DNA of 64,000 bases from Paenibacillus sp. HW567 (GCF_000374185.1 NZ_KB910518.1:5534874-5598873); one strand, 5' to 3'. Shown: positions 25,424 through 35,166, numbered from the stretch's first letter. The notes: generated by a model from the letters alone, not told the origin. Numbers and translations: made by a program.

Positions 25424-25467
25424 GCATCCGGGCATTTTCCGCCTTCCTCGGCGGGAGATGCTTTTTT
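25424..25467 (+). terminator. Riboswitch terminator upstream of nrdD
   Basis: CCGCC/GGCGG inner stem inside a GCATC/GATGC outer stem, followed by six T residues, 60 nt before the nrdD start. A strong separate hairpin lies at 25309-25355 (15-bp arms CCGATACCTGAAGGC and its complement), which may be the antiterminator or spacer element. Confidence 0.8.
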
Positions 25468-25526
25468 ATTAATGTCAGTTGACCTGGTTAGAACGTTCTT
25501 ATATATCGAGAGGAGAGTGCTGCACA

Positions 25527-27512
25527 ATGACGCTGCTGGAGAAACGGCACAACGCTGAACAAACTACACAAGAGGTTATGTTAGAGGAAGTTATCCATTT
25601 AGGTCGCGATATTATCGACAGCCGGGATTTAGATCTGCTGCGTGAGAATGCCAATTTGAACGGGGAGAGCTTTTCCGGCAAAATGAGCAAGTTCGGAAGT
25701 GAATACTCCAAGTGGTATGCCCGCAACTTCACGATGCCGCCGCAACTGATGCAGGCTACCCTCGATAACGTGGTGTATGTCCACGACCTGGACCAGTACG
25801 TCATCGGGACAACCAACTGCATCTTTATTCCATTCGAGCGGCTGCTCCGCGAAGGCTTCAACACCGGCAACGGCAGTGTGCGGCCACCGAACTCGATTAT
25901 GACCGCGATGTCACTGGTGGCGATTATTTTCCAGTCTCAGCAAAATGCCCAGTACGGCGGCGTGTCCGCCAACAAGCTGGATTTTGATCTGGCTCCTTAT
26001 GTAACCAAGTCCTTCGCCAAGCTGTTCCGCAAAGGACTGGAGTACTTCGAAGAAGGACAAGCCGGCGAGCATCTCGGCGAAGTTAACATGAGCCGCAGCG
26101 ATCTGGCTGAGCAGTATCCGCGGGCCTTCCGCTTTGCGCTGAAGGAGACGGAGAGCGAAACGCTTCAGGCGGCAGAGAGCATGATACATAACCTGAATAC
26201 GATGTCCAGCCGCTCGGGCGGTCAGATTCCTTTTACAAGCATTAACTATGGTACCTGCACTTCACCAGAGGGCCAGCTCGTGATCAGCTCACTGCTTACG
26301 GCGACTATGAACGGCCTGGGCAGCGGTGAAACGCCAGTGTTCCCTATCCAGATCTTCAAATGCAAGCAAGGCGTCAACCAGCAGCAGGGCGATCCTAACT
26401 ATGAACTGTTCCTGAAAGCCGCCGAATGCTCCGCGCGCAGACTGTATCCGAACTTCGCCAATCTGGATGCGCCGCTCAACCTGCAATATTATGATCCGGC
26501 CGACCCGGATACTGAATTTGCAACGATGGGCTGCCGTACCCGGGTGCTGGGCGACCGCTTTGGACGCAACCACTGCTCCGGCAAAGGCAATTTATCCTTT
26601 AATACCCTTAACCTGGTGCGTCTAGGGCTGGCTCACGGCACGGTTACAGGCCGCAGGCTAGTTGCCGACGAACAGGGCTTCTACGATGATTTGAACCATT
26701 ATATGGACATCGCACTGGATGGACTGCTTCACCGCTTCCGCATCCAGGCCGCGCAGAAAGCCAAAGCCTCCGACTTCATGATGCGCGAAGGGGTCTGGGA
26801 AGGCGGGCAAGCACTGGCCCCTGAGGATAGCGTAGGCGAGCTGCTGAAGCATGGCAGTCTGTCGCTTGGCTTCATCGGGATGGCAGAGTGCATGAAGGCT
26901 ATGTACGGCAAGCACCACGGCGAGGATATGGAGGTTCACGCCAAAGCGGTCGCCATCGTCCGCCATATGCGGGAATATTGTGACCGCAAGAGCGATGAGC
27001 TTAACCTCAACATCACGCTGTTCGCTACACCGGCTGAAGGACTGTCCGGCAAATTCACGAAGGTCGACCGCAAGGTGCTGGGTTCGATCCCGGGCGTTAC
27101 CGACCGTGAATACTATACGAACTCCTTCCACATCCCGGTCTATTATGAACTGAGCGCAGCCCGGAAGATCAGCCTGGAGGCTCCGTTCCACGAATATTGC
27201 AACGCCGGCGCGATCTCTTATGTGGAATTGAACGGCAATGCCCGCAGCAATCCGGCGGCTTTTGTGAAGATTATCAAGTACGCGCTGGAGCAGCAGGTCA
27301 GCTATTTCAGCATCAACCACCCGATTGACCGCTGCTCGGCCTGCGGCTACGAAGGTGTGATTGGCACGAACTGCCCTTCCTGCGACGCGCATGAGAACGA
27401 CGTGCATATCCGCCGTCTGCGCCGGGTAACCGGCTATCTGACCGGCGACTATCAGACCCGCTTCAACGCCGCCAAGCAAGCTGAAGTACGGGACCGCGTT
27501 AAGCATCTATGA
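25527..27512 (+). CDS. nrdD: Anaerobic (class III) ribonucleoside-triphosphate reductase
   Basis: Glycyl-radical enzyme that makes deoxynucleoside triphosphates without oxygen. The ATG at 25527 follows AGGAGAG by about nine bases; the frame upstream (to 25479) lies in the terminator tail and lacks a ribosome site. The 661 residues include the C-terminal zinc site CSACGYEG...NCPSC and the glycyl-radical loop RRVTGYLTG, with the radical glycine expected there. No N-terminal ATP-cone is obvious, which makes it shorter than the E. coli enzyme. It is the first gene after the B12 riboswitch and overlaps nrdG by four bases. Confidence 0.93.
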   Translation: MTLLEKRHNAEQTTQEVMLEEVIHLGRDIIDSRDLDLLRENANLNGESFSGKMSKFGSEYSKWYARNFTMPPQLMQATLDNVVYVHDLDQYVIGTTNCIFIPFERLLREGFNTGNGSVRPPNSIMTAMSLVAIIFQSQQNAQYGGVSANKLDFDLAPYVTKSFAKLFRKGLEYFEEGQAGEHLGEVNMSRSDLAEQYPRAFRFALKETESETLQAAESMIHNLNTMSSRSGGQIPFTSINYGTCTSPEGQLVISSLLTATMNGLGSGETPVFPIQIFKCKQGVNQQQGDPNYELFLKAAECSARRLYPNFANLDAPLNLQYYDPADPDTEFATMGCRTRVLGDRFGRNHCSGKGNLSFNTLNLVRLGLAHGTVTGRRLVADEQGFYDDLNHYMDIALDGLLHRFRIQAAQKAKASDFMMREGVWEGGQALAPEDSVGELLKHGSLSLGFIGMAECMKAMYGKHHGEDMEVHAKAVAIVRHMREYCDRKSDELNLNITLFATPAEGLSGKFTKVDRKVLGSIPGVTDREYYTNSFHIPVYYELSAARKISLEAPFHEYCNAGAISYVELNGNARSNPAAFVKIIKYALEQQVSYFSINHPIDRCSACGYEGVIGTNCPSCDAHENDVHIRRLRRVTGYLTGDYQTRFNAAKQAEVRDRVKHL

Positions 27513-28024
27513 ATATTTGCGGCTACTACCCGGAATCAATCAACGAGGGAGAGGGCATGCGGGCCGTCATCTTCCTCAGCGGCTGCCGCCACCGCTGCCC
27601 GGGCTGCTTCAATCCGAAGACCTGGAATTTCAATTTCGGCGAGCCCTTCACCCTGGAGAGGCAGCGGGAGATCATTGCGGAAATGGCCGCAAATCCGCTG
27701 CTCGACGGGCTGACGCTGGCAGGCGGCGATCCTTTTTTCTCGGCAGATGAGGCGGCGGGCTTCATTCAGGAGCTGCATAGCGTGCTGCCGGACTTCTCCA
27801 TCTGGATTTACACAGGTTATACCTACGAAGAGCTTACAACCGCTCCCGGCTCACCGGAGTGGAACCTGCTGAGCTTGTGCCACGTGGTCATTGACGGCCG
27901 GTTTGTGGAAGAGCTTAAGGATACCACCCTCCCCTACCGGGGAAGCAGCAACCAGCGGATTATTGACATTCCCGCCAGTCTTGCCGGTACGGAGATCGTA
28001 CACTGGCAGCCGGCTGATCTATAA
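27509..28024 (+). CDS. nrdG: Anaerobic ribonucleotide reductase activating protein (radical SAM)
   Basis: Radical SAM enzyme that installs the glycyl radical on NrdD. The 171-residue protein carries the cluster motif SGCRHRCPGC (CxxxCxxC, about residues 28-37) and the GGDPF SAM-binding motif. Its ATG overlaps the nrdD TGA (ATGA), so the two are coupled. The size is normal for NrdG. A gap of 117 nt then leads to nrdA. Confidence 0.93.
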   Translation: MNICGYYPESINEGEGMRAVIFLSGCRHRCPGCFNPKTWNFNFGEPFTLERQREIIAEMAANPLLDGLTLAGGDPFFSADEAAGFIQELHSVLPDFSIWIYTGYTYEELTTAPGSPEWNLLSLCHVVIDGRFVEELKDTTLPYRGSSNQRIIDIPASLAGTEIVHWQPADL

Positions 28025-28141
28025 CTTACGTTAACTTTCAAAGGGCAGGCCAAGCGTTCATGCGGGCCGCCTTCTGCGCTCATATAGTTCAATTTTTGAT
28101 ATTGAAAATTATACCCAAAAAAATGAAGGGATGTATGAACC

Positions 28142-30475
28142 ATGCCACAGCTCGTAGTGAAACCCGACAACCGCCAATTGGCTTTTGATGAAATCCGCCT
28201 CTCCGTGTACGCCGACCGTATCCTGAAAGGTCTTGACCAGCTAAGCAAAGAAACTCTGCTGCGCGGGGTGCAGTCCAAGCTGCGCCGTGACGAGGTTAGC
28301 GGAGAAGAGATCAGCAGCGCCTTTACAATGAGCGCACTTGAGCTTGTAACCAAAGAAGAGCCGGACTGGAAGTTCGCTGCTGCGCGGTCGCTTTTGACCT
28401 CCCTGTATAAGAAAGCTGCCGTCAACCGCCGCTACAAAGCCTACCCGGACGAACCTTATGGCGAGCTCTACCCCCTAATAACCGATCTGGTGAAGAAAGG
28501 CATCTACCGCGAAGAGCTGCTTACCCACTATACCAAGGAGCAGATTGTTGAGCTTGGCGGCTGCATCGACTACACACGCGACCTGTTGTTCGATTATATC
28601 GGGCTTTTGACTCTCTCGGACCGCTATCTGGCCCATGATTTCGACGGGCGTGTAATGGAGCTGCCGCAGGAGCGTTATATGATCATCGCCATGTTCCTCA
28701 TGCACACAGAGCCGGAAGAGAAACGCATGGATCTGGTAAAAGAAGCCTACTGGGCGATGAGCAACATCTACATGACCGCTGCCACCCCAACCATGTCCAA
28801 CGCAGGTAAAAAGGTTGCCGGACAGCTCTCCAGCTGCTTCATCGACACTGTGGACGACTCGCTCGAAGGCATCTTCGACTCCAATACCGATGTGGCCCGG
28901 CTCAGCAAAATGGGCGGAGGCATCGGCGTCTACCTCGGCAAGGTGCGGGCCCGCGGCTCCGATATCCGCGGCCACAAGAACACCAGCTCCGGCGTCATCC
29001 CGTGGATTCGCCAGCTGAACAATACCGCTGTCAGCGTGGACCAGCTCGGCACGCGCAAGGGCGCCGTCGCAGTCTACCTTGACGTCTTCCATAAAGACAT
29101 TCTCGCCTTCCTCGACCTTAAGCTGAACAATGGCGATGAGCGGATGCGCGCGCATGACGTGTTCCACGGCGTCTGTCTGCCCGATCTGTTCATGGAGGCT
29201 GTGGAAGCACGCGGCCACTGGAACCTGTTCTGCCCGCATGAAGTGAAGAAGGTGATGGGCTGGAAGGATGCCAATGGACGCGCATTGGGTCTGGAGGACT
29301 TCTATGACGAGGCGCTGGGGCAAGGCGCATTCCGTGATAAATATGCCGAAGCTACCGCCAATCTGGAGCTCTCCCGCATCACGGTTCCGGCCATCGACAT
29401 CATGAAGCGGATCATGAAATCGCAGCTCGAGACAGGCACGCCATACATGTTCTACCGTGATACGGTGAACCGTTCCAACCCGAACCGCCACCAGGGGATG
29501 GTCTTTTCCTCCAACCTGTGCACGGAGATTATGCAGAATCAGTCGGCTACAGTGATCGAGCAGGAGGAGCTTGTTACGAAGGACGGCCAGACCCGGATTG
29601 TCATCTCCAAAATCCCCGGCGACTTCGTAGTCTGCAACCTGAACTCCATTCACCTGGCCCGCGCTGTTCCAGCCGGTGTGCTGGAGCGCCTGGTACCGAT
29701 TCAGGTCCGCATGCTCGACAATGTTATCGACATCAACAATATTGAAGTGCTGCAGGCGCAGTATACGAACAGCCAATACCGCGCTGTCGGCCTCGGCACC
29801 TTCGGCCTGCATCACCTGCTGGCGCTGAAGGGTATCCGCTGGGAGTCCGAGGAAGCCGTGGAATACAACAATCACCTGTACGAGCACATCAACTATTTGC
29901 TGGTGCGCTCAAGCCTGGAACTGGCCCGCGAGAAGGGCCGTTATCCGAAGTTCGCCGGTTCTGACTGGGAGACCGGCGCCTACTTCACCTCGCGCGGCTA
30001 TACCAGCGGCGAGCAGGAAGGCAAGTATGTGACGACTGAGCAATGGCGTCAGCTCCAGCAGGAGGTTGCTGCGGACGGCGTGCGCAACGCCTGGATGTTC
30101 GCGATTGCCCCGAACGGCTCGACCTCGATCATCGCCGGCTCCACAGCCAGCATTGATCCGCTCTACGAGCTGCTCTCCTACGAGGAGAAAACCACCTACA
30201 AGATCGCCAACCCGGCCCCGGATTTGTCCGAGAAGACCATCTGGTACTACAAAACGGCGTTCCTAATCGACCAGAACTGGTCCATCCGCATGGCCTCGGC
30301 CCGCCAGCGCCATGTGGACCAGGGACAGAGCTTCAATCTGTACGTGACCCCGGACATCAAAGCCACCGATTTCCTGGCGCTGCACCTGAACGCCTGGAAG
30401 GGCGGTCTGAAATCGACCTATTATGTGCGGAGCCGTGCACTAACCATAGAAGAGTGCGAGTCTTGCGCGAGCTAA
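28142..30475 (+). CDS. nrdA: Class Ia ribonucleoside-diphosphate reductase, large subunit
   Basis: Aerobic catalytic subunit that reduces ribonucleoside diphosphates using a radical from NrdB. Residues about 3-90 form an ATP-cone, the allosteric activity domain, which separates NrdA from most NrdE. The catalytic half follows (SSCFIDTVDDSLEGIFD; FSSNLCTEI with the active-site cysteine and glutamate region), ending in the thiol-shuttle CESC near the C-terminus. The 777 residues are typical. The start has GAAGGG 12 nt upstream. Being downstream of the B12 riboswitch and nrdDG, it may be silenced together with them if transcription reads through. Confidence 0.92.
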   Translation: MPQLVVKPDNRQLAFDEIRLSVYADRILKGLDQLSKETLLRGVQSKLRRDEVSGEEISSAFTMSALELVTKEEPDWKFAAARSLLTSLYKKAAVNRRYKAYPDEPYGELYPLITDLVKKGIYREELLTHYTKEQIVELGGCIDYTRDLLFDYIGLLTLSDRYLAHDFDGRVMELPQERYMIIAMFLMHTEPEEKRMDLVKEAYWAMSNIYMTAATPTMSNAGKKVAGQLSSCFIDTVDDSLEGIFDSNTDVARLSKMGGGIGVYLGKVRARGSDIRGHKNTSSGVIPWIRQLNNTAVSVDQLGTRKGAVAVYLDVFHKDILAFLDLKLNNGDERMRAHDVFHGVCLPDLFMEAVEARGHWNLFCPHEVKKVMGWKDANGRALGLEDFYDEALGQGAFRDKYAEATANLELSRITVPAIDIMKRIMKSQLETGTPYMFYRDTVNRSNPNRHQGMVFSSNLCTEIMQNQSATVIEQEELVTKDGQTRIVISKIPGDFVVCNLNSIHLARAVPAGVLERLVPIQVRMLDNVIDINNIEVLQAQYTNSQYRAVGLGTFGLHHLLALKGIRWESEEAVEYNNHLYEHINYLLVRSSLELAREKGRYPKFAGSDWETGAYFTSRGYTSGEQEGKYVTTEQWRQLQQEVAADGVRNAWMFAIAPNGSTSIIAGSTASIDPLYELLSYEEKTTYKIANPAPDLSEKTIWYYKTAFLIDQNWSIRMASARQRHVDQGQSFNLYVTPDIKATDFLALHLNAWKGGLKSTYYVRSRALTIEECESCAS

Positions 30476-30976
30476 GCCTTTCATCCTAACTTCAAACACC
30501 CGCGCTATAGCCGTCACTACGAGGAATGTTTGGGCTTCCGGTCGCTGTTCGAGGTGGAATCCGCAGACAGCTTAAATTAAGGATTGTCGGTTTTGCGCCG
30601 GAAGGCTTTCCGGTGCAGAGCCTTCCGGCGGTCGTTCTCACCTCTTCAGTTCCACACGCCTCCCGCCTTGCCGACTAACTGTACTTTGTACAGCTATAGC
30701 CTGGCTTTTGGCAGATAAACACAATTTAACTGTACTCTGTGCAATTATCCAGGCGGAAATCAGCTTAATTGCAGGAATTCTCTATTTTTAGTTGCTGAAA
30801 CTACAGTTATAGCTCATAAAAAGGCTCCACAGCAGTAAATAGCTGCACTAAATGCATTTATCTGCGAGGAGACTGCCACACTAACGTTCTTTCATTCAAA
30901 CGTTCCACTATATAGTCATAGTTGTTTCAGTAAGAATATCAGGCGGAATCATGCAAATTACAGGAGGGAAATAAAC
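30476..30976. other. Non-coding gap between nrdA and nrdB with repeats
   Basis: Half a kilobase where NrdA and NrdB genes are usually adjacent. Bases 30523-30549 are a copy of the dispersed repeat at 3774-3800. A CTGTACTTTGTACAG palindrome lies at about 30678-30692, and GCCGGAAGGC/GCCTTCCGG stems surround 30597-30630. No gene is seen. A ribosome site AGGAGGG precedes nrdB. Confidence 0.65.
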
Positions 30977-32008
30977 ATGCAACTGCAAAAGATTTTTAAT
31001 ACCGAAGCCCCGAACCAGTCCACCCGCATCATCGACGGGGAATGCTCGGGCATTCTGAACTGGAACGATATCCGCATGCCGCATATGTATAAGCTGTACA
31101 AGGTGCTGCTGCTGAACCACTGGATCGCTGATGAAATTCCGATGTCGAAGGATGCGCAGCAGTTCCCGCTGCTGGAGGCAGAGGAACAGCGTGTGTTCAA
31201 AATCAACATCAGCCTGCTGGCGGTGCTCGATTCGATGCAGACGATGTTTGTCGGCGATGTGAAGCGGTATTTTACCGACTCTTCTCTGGAGGCGATTTCG
31301 GCAATCATCGGGCAGCAGGAGGTTGTACACAACCAATCCTACTCCTACGTCCTGTCTTCCATTGTCTCGGAGAGCGAGCAGAAGGAGATTTTTGAATACT
31401 GGAAGCATGATCCGGTGCTGCTGGAGCGCAACCAATTCATTTCGAACATCTACCAGGATTTCCGCGATGCGCCGTCCAAGGAGACTTTTTTCCGTGCGAT
31501 GGTGGCCGATCTGATTCTGGAGGGGATATTCTTCTACAGCACCTTTGCCTTCTTCTACAACCTGGCCCGCGACCAAAAAATGATGGCCACCAGCCAGATG
31601 ATCTCCTACATTCAGCGTGACGAGAACCAGCACTGCTACTTCTTCGCTGAAGTATTCAAGCAGTTGCTGGTCGATTTCCCTGAACTGAACACGCCGGAGA
31701 ACATGGATTATGTCTACCGGACCATTGACCGCGCCGTAGAGCTGGAAACCAATTGGGGCCACTACACGCTGACTAACGTGCGCGGCATTGATATGAATGA
31801 GCTGAGCGACTACATCAAATACACCGCCAACAAACGCCTGACCCTGATGGGCCTGGACAAAGCCTACCAAGGCGTAGACGTCAACTGCATGCCGTGGATC
31901 AAGCCTTTCTCCGACGAAGCGCTGAACGCGACCAAAACCGACTTCTTCGAAGCCAAGTCCCGCAACTACGGCAAGGTCGGCGACGACAACGGGTTCGATG
32001 ATTTGTAA
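30977..32008 (+). CDS. nrdB: Class Ia ribonucleoside-diphosphate reductase, small (radical) subunit
   Basis: Di-iron/tyrosyl-radical subunit that supplies the radical to NrdA. The 343 residues contain the metal-ligand pattern EVVHNQSYSY (Glu, His, and the radical Tyr region) and the second set SYIQRDENQHCYFF with ExxH. The ATG follows AGGAGGG by seven bases. The gap of 500 nt from nrdA is unusual, so the gene may have its own promoter. A terminator follows. Confidence 0.92.
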   Translation: MQLQKIFNTEAPNQSTRIIDGECSGILNWNDIRMPHMYKLYKVLLLNHWIADEIPMSKDAQQFPLLEAEEQRVFKINISLLAVLDSMQTMFVGDVKRYFTDSSLEAISAIIGQQEVVHNQSYSYVLSSIVSESEQKEIFEYWKHDPVLLERNQFISNIYQDFRDAPSKETFFRAMVADLILEGIFFYSTFAFFYNLARDQKMMATSQMISYIQRDENQHCYFFAEVFKQLLVDFPELNTPENMDYVYRTIDRAVELETNWGHYTLTNVRGIDMNELSDYIKYTANKRLTLMGLDKAYQGVDVNCMPWIKPFSDEALNATKTDFFEAKSRNYGKVGDDNGFDDL

Positions 32009-32017
32009 GCATCTAAA

Positions 32018-32058
32018 AAGCCCTTTACACCGATCTGGGATGTAAAGGGCTTCTACCT
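32018..32058. terminator. Terminator after nrdB
   Basis: A perfect 12-bp stem (32018-32029 with 32041-32052) with an A run on the left and a T-rich end on the right; it lies between convergent transcripts. Confidence 0.85.
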
Positions 32059-32059
32059 T

Positions 32060-32236
32060 TTAAAATATAAACAGAACAAAAAAGCCAACAATAACGAAAA
32101 TCCCTCCAATCGTTAAGAGTGTCTTTTTGAGCTCGGGTATATAATTTCGATTTCTTTTGCCGGCTATTGCAGCAACCCCTACAATTATCAAATATGCAAC
32201 CAGTAGCCAGAGTACTCCACTCATTCTGTCAGTCAA
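32060..32236 (-). CDS. Small two-helix membrane protein (58 residues)
   Basis: Two hydrophobic helices (LWLLVAYLIIVGVAAIAG and TIGGIFVIVGFFVLFIF) separated by a charged loop. A TTG start at 32236 with GGGGGGG (32242-32248) is preferred to the ATG at 32224, which would leave the ribosome site too far away. It follows the S41 peptidase gene by 16 nt and may belong to the same transcript. No function is known. Confidence 0.55.
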   Translation of the reverse strand: MTDRMSGVLWLLVAYLIIVGVAAIAGKRNRNYIPELKKTLLTIGGIFVIVGFFVLFIF

Positions 32237-32252
32237 ACAATCCCCCCCTAAA

Positions 32253-33067
32253 TTAATTTAAAGCCATTTTGAAATAGTCGTCATCCGTTGCGAAGTGAGT
32301 ATTCGCTCCAACATCGTTTTGTATAAACCACTGAAGATCTTCCATCCCATAAGTATTACACTTCCAAATAAAAGAAGCTACAATCATAGAAAATCCTTTG
32401 GATTTATTAACAATAATTTCTTGGCCGCATTCTTTTCCTTTTGTTCTTTCTCCGATTAGCTGAACCGATTTCAAATTAGTCTTCAATGTCAAAGCGGTAA
32501 CTTCGCTACAGCTAGCAGTTTGTTCGTTAACAAAAACATAAATTTTCCCATAGCTTAGCAGCGCAAGTTCATCTGAATAGTAGGTTACTTTTTTATTTTT
32601 ATAATATAAGGTTACTATCTCTTTTTTATCTTTAATAAGAAATCGGCAAAAAGACATACAAGCATCAATGTAACCACCTGGGGAATTTCTCAAATCCAAA
32701 ATTAGATATGGACGATCCTTATACTGGTTCATGATTTGAAATGCCTGATCCACTGATTTTTTCGTAAAATAAGACAAGTTTATGTAGAGAAAACTCTCCA
32801 CCAATCTATATTCAAAATGCTTTTGCTCTTTGATATCAATACTGTCCGAGTGGGCTTTTCCAATTAAAAAATCAGTAAAACAGTTCCCCTGGTATCTTGA
32901 ATAAATTGTTTAAAGGACTTGAGATCAACCATGGATGAATTCATTAACTCATTTTTCAATTGTTGATATCGCTGATCCTGATTCAAAAATATATCGTTCA
33001 ACTCATAGTACTCCATGCACTCTTTGACCAGCTCAGACTCATCATTATTTTTATGCGAAAAAATCAT
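32253..33067 (-). pseudogene. S41 family peptidase, frameshifted
   Basis: A C-terminal-processing-type serine protease split by a frameshift. The 5' part (start ATG 33067 after AGAGGGGGG) runs to about 32905 and the 3' part continues in the next frame with YLILDLRNSPGGY, the substrate loop, and TASCSEVTA carrying the catalytic serine. The lysine that pairs with it lies in GERTKGK, 26 residues on. The frames would join if the run of four G residues near 32890 had five. With that one base the product would be about 278 residues, without a PDZ domain. It could be a true lesion or a sequencing indel. It ends the ABC exporter operon. Confidence 0.75.
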
Positions 33068-33084
33068 CAGATTCCCCCCTCTGT

Positions 33085-33768
33085 TCAATCGTTAAGCAAT
33101 TTTATCTCATAAGCTTCAGAGAGTTTCTGAATATTCAGGACCAAGCGTTCCCGTCTTGAACTTCTGGCAATTAACAAGGAAAGAGTTGTAAGCAATATGC
33201 CTAAAGCCACAGCCCCTAAGGTGATCCATATTCCCGTAGGTAGAATAGAAGCAAATAGAAAAGGAGCGAAAGGAAACAAAAAGTTAAATATACTGAACAC
33301 ACCAGTCAAATACTGCTTCCATTTAGTGAAATCCACATTGTGCACTGTCGCTGCCGCAAGGAGTGAGAAACCCAGAAATGAGAACGCAATATTCTCTATA
33401 AAGTATAGGACGTCACTGATATAAAATTGACCGCTGATTAGCAGACTGCCAAACGAAATCATTAACAAATATATTTGTGCAATAATAAAGCCCGATCCTG
33501 CTACCAGCATCCAGTTTGCAAACCACAATTTGAAGGGTGTGAGCGGTGTTGTCAACAATGTTTCACTATGCACCAGATCCTCAATATTCCAATGCCCCAG
33601 ATTTCCAATCAACATGCATGCCAGAGAGAAATAGGACACAATAATATGGCGGGGAACGGAGAAGCCCGTTAATAAGGCAAAATAGATAATCGGTAAAACA
33701 AGAGTGATAAATAATTTTATTTTATTTGTGCGTATTTCTTTATACCGTTTCCATAAAAGAGCATTCAT
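33085..33768 (-). CDS. ABC-2-type transporter permease (second of two)
   Basis: A 227-residue membrane protein with about six hydrophobic segments, of the ABC-2 exporter permease type. It lies two bases after the other permease, and its stop is 18 nt before the S41 start. ATP-binding and two permease genes in this order suggest a heterodimeric exporter or self-immunity pump, such as those used with peptide antibiotics. The AT-rich composition matches the neighbouring island. Confidence 0.7.
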   Translation of the reverse strand: MNALLWKRYKEIRTNKIKLFITLVLPIIYFALLTGFSVPRHIIVSYFSLACMLIGNLGHWNIEDLVHSETLLTTPLTPFKLWFANWMLVAGSGFIIAQIYLLMISFGSLLISGQFYISDVLYFIENIAFSFLGFSLLAAATVHNVDFTKWKQYLTGVFSIFNFLFPFAPFLFASILPTGIWITLGAVALGILLTTLSLLIARSSRRERLVLNIQKLSEAYEIKLLND

Positions 33769-33769
33769 T

Positions 33770-34399
33770 CTATCTCATACTCCCTTCAAAGAACCTGTTC
33801 CACTCTTGTTTCGGCAAGAACTGCTGCTGGAAACCAAAAATGAGAATAGACGTCAAAATAAAAAATATTAGGCAGTAGCTAACCGGAAGCAACAAATACA
33901 AGAGCATGATTACAAGGACATAACCTATTTCAATAAGATAATTCCATATTTTACCCATTCGTTTCTGTAGCAGCGTTCTCATAAGGATCAGCCGCCCTAC
34001 AGGAAATAATGACACATACAATCCGCCAGTAAATAAAAGATCCACAGGTTTCAGTATGAGATTATGGCCTGTGAACTCCATAACAGCTAAAGCGATAAGT
34101 GTAGTTCCAATACTCATACAAAAGGAGCACAGCATGGCCGCTTGGACGGTTTTACCTACTATCTTCTCAATCGAGTATCCGAGAACTACCAGCGTCTCTT
34201 CATGCCCCCGTAAATAATCAGTGCAGAGCATTTTCAGTACAGCCAGAAAACAAAAATAAGGCAATAACACAATGAAATTAATATAGACCTGTGATTGGAG
34301 GAGGCTAACAAGTATGATGGAATACAACACAAAGGTAACCCATCTCTGCCTGAACATTTTAATAGAAAGCCACATCACAGGGTTCTGAAGTATTTTCAT
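33770..34399 (-). CDS. ABC-2-type transporter permease (first of two)
   Basis: A 209-residue protein with five to six hydrophobic segments. Its ATG overlaps the ATPase stop by four bases, so translation is coupled. There are no recognisable substrate-binding domains. With the next gene it would form the transmembrane part of an exporter. The role is inferred from position. Confidence 0.7.
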   Translation of the reverse strand: MKILQNPVMWLSIKMFRQRWVTFVLYSIILVSLLQSQVYINFIVLLPYFCFLAVLKMLCTDYLRGHEETLVVLGYSIEKIVGKTVQAAMLCSFCMSIGTTLIALAVMEFTGHNLILKPVDLLFTGGLYVSLFPVGRLILMRTLLQKRMGKIWNYLIEIGYVLVIMLLYLLLPVSYCLIFFILTSILIFGFQQQFLPKQEWNRFFEGSMR

Positions 34400-35166
34400 G
34401 AGGATTCCATCATTTCATTCATCTCTTCAAGTTGAAATATAAATCGGTATAGCTTCTCCATGTCTGCTTCCTCAGGTCCCGTAAGATACTTCGCAGCTAA
34501 ATGGGAGTAGTTGCCCTCCTCGATCAATTTTCCATTTTTAATAAACCCATACACATCACAAACTTTTTTCAGTTCGCTTAAATGATGGGAATTAATGAAT
34601 ACGGTTAGACCTCTGCTCTTCATTTCCTTGATATAGTTCCTCAGCATATAATTACCTTCCACATCCAGCCCTCTGGTCGGCTCATCAAGAATAAGCAATT
34701 GCGGTTTGCCGATAAAAGCCCTGGCCAAAGCCAATCTTTGCCTCATGCCCCGGGAGAAGAAGGTAATCTTACTATCTTTGTGCTGTTCTAAATCAACCAT
34801 TCTAATGCATTCGTTGATGTCTTTGTCCCTTTGTTGCTTGGATGCCTTGGGAAAGAAAACACGGTGAAACAACTCTATGTTCTCCCAGGCTGTCAGACTT
34901 TTATATAATCCCAACTGATCCAGCACACAACCAATTTGCTTTCTAATCTCATTAAACGAAGAATCACTGCTCTTAATTCCATTGACAGCAACCGTTCCGC
35001 TGGAGGGTCTGTAGATATCGAGAATGGTTCGTGTCAGCGTTGTTTTTCCTGCCCCATTTGGACCGATCAAACCGTATACCTGGCCCGTTTTAACTGTTAG
35101 GTTAATATCCTCAAGCACTGTTGACGTTCCAAAGGTTTTACTTAATTGGTTAATGACGATGTCCAT
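34396..35166 (-). CDS. ABC transporter ATP-binding protein
   Basis: A 256-residue ATPase. Walker A is GPNGAGKTT, the signature SRGMRQRLALARA (a variant of LSGGQ, with RGM replacing SGG) and Walker B LLILDEPTRGLD, with the switch histidine in INSHHLSEL. The GAGKTT form and C-terminal tail are typical of bacitracin-export-like and ABC-2 exporters. It begins inside the end of the maturase remnant upstream and starts the exporter genes. Confidence 0.88.
   Translation of the reverse strand: MDIVINQLSKTFGTSTVLEDINLTVKTGQVYGLIGPNGAGKTTLTRTILDIYRPSSGTVAVNGIKSSDSSFNEIRKQIGCVLDQLGLYKSLTAWENIELFHRVFFPKASKQQRDKDINECIRMVDLEQHKDSKITFFSRGMRQRLALARAFIGKPQLLILDEPTRGLDVEGNYMLRNYIKEMKSRGLTVFINSHHLSELKKVCDVYGFIKNGKLIEEGNYSHLAAKYLTGPEEADMEKLYRFIFQLEEMNEMMESS

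Noticed and set aside
25499..27506. Minus-strand frames under nrdD
   Set aside because: They are shadows of a GC-rich coding region with clear nrdD motifs on the plus strand.
30907..30922. CACTATATAGT upstream of nrdB as an NrdR box
   Set aside because: The central part is two bases short of the consensus CwAtATaTwG, and no partner box is found.
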